DNA of 64,000 nt, taken from Oscillospiraceae bacterium (GTDB taxonomy: Bacteria > Bacillota > Clostridia > Oscillospirales > CAG-272). Location: the NCBI GenBank assembly GCA_015064845.1, contig SVRL01000001.1, positions 1 to 64,000 on the forward strand, in the 5' to 3' direction. Positions 59,951 through 64,000 of the stretch are shown one piece after another (position 1 is the stretch's first letter; the number at the start of each line of letters is the position of its first letter). The notes beneath the pieces are model-generated. The model did not search any database and was not told the DNA's origin. It worked only from the letters and a program-made list of their open reading frames with translations. A program made the position numbers and the translations under genes.

Positions 59951-61089
59951 TAATCGTCATTTTCGATATCGAGCAAACGGATATCGAAATCATCTCCGTC
60001 TTCGTCGCCGTTTCCTTCTTCGTCTTCATCCAAGGAATAGGTATCGTCGCCGGAAAGATCAAGATCTTTTCCCTGCAATTTGATTTTTTCTTCCAGTTCC
60101 TTCATCAATTCGGCATTTTCAGCAATGGCCTTTTTCGTATTTTCCTTACCTTGCGCAACCTTTTCTCCGTTATAAGAGAACCATGAGCCGCTCTTCTGAA
60201 TAATACCGAGTTCAATGGCAACGTCAATAATTTCGCCCGCCTTGGAGATGCCCTTTCCGTAAATGATATCGAATTCCGCAACACGGAAAGGAGGAGCCAC
60301 TTTATTTTTAACGACTTTACATTTTACACGGTTTCCGAAAACTTCATCGCCTTGTTTGAGATTTTCAACCTTACGTACGTCGATACGAACGGAAGCATAG
60401 AATTTCAAAGCACGTCCACCGGTTGTAGTTTCGGGATTTCCGTACATAACACCGACCTTTTCACGGAGCTGGTTAATGAAAATAACCACGCAATTTGTTT
60501 TGGAAATAGAACCTGAAAGTTTACGGAGCGCCTGGCTCATCAATCTTGCTTGCAATCCAACATGACTGGAACCCATATCGCCATCGATTTCCTGTTGAGG
60601 AACCAAAGCGGCAACGGAGTCCACGACAACAACGTCAACTGCGCCGGAGCGAACGAGCGCATCCGTGATTTCAAGAGCCTGTTCGCCGCTGTCGGGCTGA
60701 GAAACAAGCAAATTATCAATATTTACACCCAGCGCCTTCGCATAAATAGGATCCAAAGCGTGTTCCGCGTCAATGAAAGCCGCTTCGCCGCCAAGTTTCT
60801 GAACTTCTGCGGCAATATGAAGAGCAACAGTTGTTTTACCGGAAGATTCAGGTCCGAAAATTTCAACGATTCTTCCCTTCGGAACACCGCCGATACCCAG
60901 CGCAAGGTCAAGAGTCAAGGAACCTGTAGGAATTGCTTCCACGCTCATATGCGCATTTTCACCGAGTTTCATGATCGTACCTTTACCAAAATCCTTTTCG
61001 ATTTGGGAAAGTGCGGTTGCAAGTGCTTTTTTCTTATCCTCCGCAGAAACGGGGTATACCACGGCATTCTTCTTTTTCTTTTCTGCCAT
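59950..61089 (-). CDS. recA: Recombinase RecA
   Basis: A 379-residue recombinase with Walker A GPESSGKT (about residues 79-86) and Walker [11 protein letters not shown]. The L1/L2 loop sequences are [19 protein letters not shown] and [20 protein letters not shown]. The acidic C-terminal tail ([14 protein letters not shown]) is longer than average. I see no LexA-type site in the 73-bp gap to gyrA, and gyrA lacks a clear terminator, so readthrough from gyrA is possible. Confidence 0.98.
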   Translation of the reverse strand: MAEKKKKNAVVYPVSAEDKKKALATALSQIEKDFGKGTIMKLGENAHMSVEAIPTGSLTLDLALGIGGVPKGRIVEIFGPESSGKTTVALHIAAEVQKLGGEAAFIDAEHALDPIYAKALGVNIDNLLVSQPDSGEQALEITDALVRSGAVDVVVVDSVAALVPQQEIDGDMGSSHVGLQARLMSQALRKLSGSISKTNCVVIFINQLREKVGVMYGNPETTTGGRALKFYASVRIDVRKVENLKQGDEVFGNRVKCKVVKNKVAPPFRVAEFDIIYGKGISKAGEIIDVAIELGIIQKSGSWFSYNGEKVAQGKENTKKAIAENAELMKELEEKIKLQGKDLDLSGDDTYSLDEDEEGNGDEDGDDFDIRLLDIENDD

Positions 61090-61162
61090 ATTGATTAAAA
61101 TCCTTTCTTCAAGAAAATATACTTTAAGGGAAATATTCCCTGTCCTTTTTTATTTAATTGTT

Positions 61163-63691
61163 TTAAATTTCATCTTCGTCCGCGATAGGAAAACTGATTT
61201 CGGTAGCTTCCAATGCTTCATTTTTTTCAATGGAAGCTTCGATCTCAGCCGCTTCTTCCTCATCGGACTTCGTTGCCGCAAAGCTGATGATACGATTATC
61301 CTCTGCAAGACGCATGATGATAACACCTGCGGTATTATTTCCTTCATAAACGGGGATACCGTTTACGGGGGTACGAATAATCGTACCATCCTCTGTGATA
61401 ATCATAATATCGTCATTTTCTCCAACCGTTGCAATTCCTGCCAAAGCGCCCGTCTTATCGGTCAACCTCTGACAGATGACGCCGGAAGTACCTCTGTTAT
61501 GCGCAGTATAGGAATCAAAACGGTTTCTCTTACCGAAGCCGTTTTCCGTCAACGTAAAGAGATGTTTGTTTTCGTCGACAATGGCAACGCCTACGACGCA
61601 ATCTCCTTCACGAAGCTTGATACCGCGAACACCTCTTGCCGCGCGACCCATAACGCGGGCATCCGTTTCCTTAAAGCGAACCGCTTTGCCTTCTCTGGTT
61701 GCGATTACGATATCATTTTCACCTGTCGTATGTTTTACGAAAACAAGTTCATCGCCTTCATCGAGATTGATTGCAATTTTACCGCCTTTTCTCTGATATT
61801 CAAAATCCTTGACGTTCGCGCGTTTCACAACGCCGTTTTTGGTTACCATGACAAAGTATTCATTTTCGTCAAATCCGGAAACGGAAATCACGGAAGTAAC
61901 CTTTTCGCCTTCCTGCATATCAATGACATTGACGATATTGGTACCCTTTGCGGTACGGGAGGCTTCGGGAATCATATATGCTTTCTTCATATACACACGT
62001 CCCTTATCCGTAAAGAGAAGCAGATAACTGTGAGAATGGACGATGATAACGTCTTTCACATAGTCCTCTTCCTTTGTGGACATACCGATGATACCCTTAC
62101 CGCCTCGTTTCTGAGCGGTATACGTCGCGGCGGGCGCGCGTTTGATATAACCTGCGCCGGACATGGTAATCACACATTCATGGCGATCAATCAAATCCTC
62201 ATCGATGATATTATCAATCGCATCCGCAATCTGCGTACGTCTGACGTCGGAGAATTTTTCTTTAATTTCAAGCAGTTCTTTTTCAATAATTTCTTTTACC
62301 TTGGTTTCATCGGCAAGAATGGCTTCCAATTCCGAAATCAAAGCAAGTTTTGTTGCCAACTCTTCTTCAATCTTCAATCTTTCAAGTCCTGCCAAACTAC
62401 CGAGTGTCATTTCAACGATTGCCTGAGCCTGAACTTGAGAAAGTCCGAATTTTTCCACAAGAGCATCTCTCGCATCCTGTCTGGAATTGCTTTTACGGAT
62501 GGTATCGATAATTTCATCAATGGAATCCAAAGCCAATTTCAAACCTTCAAGGATATGCACGCGGGCGCGTGTTTTTTCCAAATCGAACACGGTTCTTCGG
62601 CGAATAACTTCTTCCTGATGTGCGATATAATTTGAAAGAATTTCTCTGAGTCCGAGAACCTTGGGTTCGCCATTGACAAGCGCAATCATATTGACGGCGC
62701 AAGTATCCTGAAGCTGGGTATATTTGTAGAGCTGATTGAGGATAACTTGACCGTTCGCATCCCTCTTATATTCGATAACGATCTTCATACCGGCTTTACC
62801 GGATTCGTCGCGCAAAGCGGTAATTCCTTCCACGCGCTTATCTTTTACAAGATCGGCAATGGATTCCACAAGCATACTCTTATTGACCTGATACGGAATT
62901 TCCGTAACGACAATGCGGCGTTTTTTTTCATCAACTTCGGCTTTTGCGCGGACAATAATTCTGCCTTTACCCGTCTGATACGCCTGATAGATCCCCGTCG
63001 TACCGCAGATCATTGCAGAAGTTGGGAAATCGGGACCTTTGATGAAAGTCATCAGATCAACAACCGTCGCATCCGGATGTTTCATATAATAGATTGTACC
63101 GTCAATTACCTCTCCAAGGTTGTGGGGAGGAATATTGGTTGCCATACCTACGGCAATACCGACGGAACCATTCACAAGCAAGTTAGGGAATCTTGCGGGA
63201 AGCACCATCGGTTCTTGTCTGCTGTTATCAAAGTTTGGAGAAAAATCAACGACGTTTTTTTCAATATCCGTCATCATTTCGTTCGCAAGCTTGGAAAGTC
63301 TTGCTTCTGTATAACGGTAAGCGGCGGCGCCGTCACCATCCACGTTACCAAAGTTTCCGTGACCCTCAACCAATGTATATCTCATATTAAAGGGTTGCGC
63401 GAGACGTACCATCGCATCGTATACCGAAGCATCCCCATGCGGATGATAACGTCCGAGAACATTACCTACCGTCGTTGCGGATTTGCAAAACGGTCTGTCA
63501 TACGTCAGTTTTTCTTGGTACATAGAATATAAAATTCTGCGGTGTACCGGTTTGAGACCGTCGCGTACGTCGGGAAGCGCGCGGGATACGATAACGCTCA
63601 TCGCATATTCAATAAACGATTTCTGCACGCGTTTTCCCATTTCCACATCAACGATCTTCTGATTTTCGTAAGCTATATCTCTGTTTTCCAT
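61163..63691 (-). CDS. gyrA: DNA gyrase subunit A
   Basis: An 842-residue subunit that cuts and rejoins DNA. The active-site tyrosine is in [10 protein letters not shown]. The GyrA-box QKRGGKG is present, which separates it from ParC. The quinolone-contact helix reads [10 protein letters not shown], with Ala88 where E. coli has Ser83. AGAAAGGT precedes the ATG at 63691, giving MENRDIAYE; the longer upstream frame runs through the hairpin-rich spacer. gyrB lies immediately upstream, the common Firmicutes order. Confidence 0.97.
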   Translation of the reverse strand: MENRDIAYENQKIVDVEMGKRVQKSFIEYAMSVIVSRALPDVRDGLKPVHRRILYSMYQEKLTYDRPFCKSATTVGNVLGRYHPHGDASVYDAMVRLAQPFNMRYTLVEGHGNFGNVDGDGAAAYRYTEARLSKLANEMMTDIEKNVVDFSPNFDNSRQEPMVLPARFPNLLVNGSVGIAVGMATNIPPHNLGEVIDGTIYYMKHPDATVVDLMTFIKGPDFPTSAMICGTTGIYQAYQTGKGRIIVRAKAEVDEKKRRIVVTEIPYQVNKSMLVESIADLVKDKRVEGITALRDESGKAGMKIVIEYKRDANGQVILNQLYKYTQLQDTCAVNMIALVNGEPKVLGLREILSNYIAHQEEVIRRRTVFDLEKTRARVHILEGLKLALDSIDEIIDTIRKSNSRQDARDALVEKFGLSQVQAQAIVEMTLGSLAGLERLKIEEELATKLALISELEAILADETKVKEIIEKELLEIKEKFSDVRRTQIADAIDNIIDEDLIDRHECVITMSGAGYIKRAPAATYTAQKRGGKGIIGMSTKEEDYVKDVIIVHSHSYLLLFTDKGRVYMKKAYMIPEASRTAKGTNIVNVIDMQEGEKVTSVISVSGFDENEYFVMVTKNGVVKRANVKDFEYQRKGGKIAINLDEGDELVFVKHTTGENDIVIATREGKAVRFKETDARVMGRAARGVRGIKLREGDCVVGVAIVDENKHLFTLTENGFGKRNRFDSYTAHNRGTSGVICQRLTDKTGALAGIATVGENDDIMIITEDGTIIRTPVNGIPVYEGNNTAGVIIMRLAEDNRIISFAATKSDEEEAAEIEASIEKNEALEATEISFPIADEDEI

Positions 63692-63710
63692 GTAATTAAA
63701 CCTTTCTCCG

Positions 63711-63833
63711 CTTTTCTTTTCGCAAAGAAAAGCTAAGTAAAAGAAACGGTCTGTTTCTTTCTTTTTTGATTTTTTTCGGGGCTTTTTCCCTCGGTTTCTT
63801 TCGCTTTTATCAGAGGGGATTTTTAATCCCCTC
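63711..63833 (-). other. Hairpin-rich gyrB-gyrA spacer
   Basis: It contains GAGGGGAT/ATCCCCTC arms (63813-63833), a CTTTTC/GAAAAG hairpin near 63711-63732 and an AAAGAAAC/GTTTCTTT hairpin between them. In the minus direction no long U-run follows, so it looks like a structured intercistronic leader rather than a terminator. Confidence 0.5.
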
Positions 63834-63848
63834 AATCATATTAAAAAA

Positions 63849-64000
63849 TCAAATATCAAGATCTACCGCGTATTTTGCATTTTCCTCAATAAACTTTCTT
63901 CTGGGTTCCACTTTATCACCCATCAGAATCGAGAAAATTTCATCGCAAGCCATCGCATCCTCGATACCTACACGCAAAAGCGTTCTGGTCTCGGGGTCCA
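63849..64000 (-). CDS. gyrB: DNA gyrase subunit B, C-terminal end (partial)
   Basis: The minus strand from the window edge reads [20 protein letters not shown] then [15 protein letters not shown] and ends [10 protein letters not shown] before TGA at 63851-63849. This is the conserved C-terminal Toprim-tail sequence of GyrB (MGDxVEPRRxFIExNA). The 5' part lies outside the window. Confidence 0.95.
   Translation of the reverse strand, partial: DPETRTLLRVGIEDAMACDEIFSILMGDKVEPRRKFIEENAKYAVDLDI

Noticed and set aside
61090-61162. LexA box upstream of recA
   Set aside because: No sequence close to CGAACN4GTTCG is present in the gap.
63692-63835. N-terminal extension of GyrA by 48 residues
   Set aside because: It is translated from the hairpin-rich spacer, is basic and low in complexity, and the ribosome binding site is at the ATG 63691.
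1-64000. tRNA, rRNA, integrase, transposase or toxin-antitoxin genes
   Set aside because: None found in any intergenic region or frame, so the repeats above cannot be tied to a visible mobile element.

Overview
The window is chromosomal DNA of low to moderate GC from a spore-forming member of the Clostridia (Firmicutes), probably a gut or rumen anaerobe. Support comes from the sporulation genes ylbJ, yqfC and yqfD, the Gram-positive housekeeping genes mutS2, rny, phoH-ybeY-era-recO, recA-recX and gyrB-gyrA, a T-box leader on pheST, an S-layer-homology protein, and AAGGAGG-type ribosome binding sites. Many promoters are textbook sigma-A sites with 17-bp spacers. I see no rRNA, tRNA, prophage, insertion sequence or CRISPR array. 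The species cannot be named from the sequence.

Layout. 1-5.7 kb: HAD phosphatase, Asp-box (sialidase-like) protein, membrane-bound XRE regulator, and a PadR/HAAS/DUF4097 operon. 5.7-11 kb: a repetitive cysteine-rich lipoprotein, a tiny self-contained transcription unit, a TPR-like protein and a PHP-domain protein. 11-18.4 kb: a rhamnose region (alpha-L-rhamnosidase-like hydrolase, two-domain class II aldolase, rhaA, rhaB) with a divergent PRPP synthetase inside it. 18.5-27.5 kb: mutS2, a small Cys-rich protein and ylbJ on the minus strand, divergent from yqfC-yqfD-phoH-ybeY-era-recO. 27.5-32.3 kb: two lipoproteins, two small secreted proteins, and an ECF sigma factor with a DUF4367 partner. 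32.5-38 kb: a gliding-type ABC operon (ATPase, permease, GldG-like, DUF4340). 38.4-45.6 kb: an S-layer protein and a BspA-like LRR lipoprotein divergent from an XRE regulator. 45.6-49.6 kb: pheST with its T-box. 49.7-55.1 kb: two lipoproteins and rny. 55.2-64 kb: PHP phosphatase, (alpha/alpha)6 glycosidase-like protein, M20 dipeptidase, recX, recA, gyrA and the 3' end of gyrB.

How genes work together. The rhamnosidase-like enzyme could release L-rhamnose, which RhaA isomerises, RhaB phosphorylates and the aldolase cleaves. The lipoproteins, S-layer protein, ABC operon and ECF operon form an envelope-centred accessory set. Three lipoproteins share a CxxC-type module, and TTTACA-like hexamers with 11-bp periodicity lie upstream of three envelope promoters.

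The strongest previously unexplained signal is a ~104-nt structured element present four times (873, 23930, 25562, 49215) with compensatory changes in its stems. Other notable points are twin palindromic operators between the LRR lipoprotein and its divergent XRE regulator, a 24-bp palindrome made of two inverted DnaA-box-like sequences occurring twice, a 15-bp inverted repeat flanking a secreted-protein gene, and an alanine at the quinolone-contact serine of GyrA.
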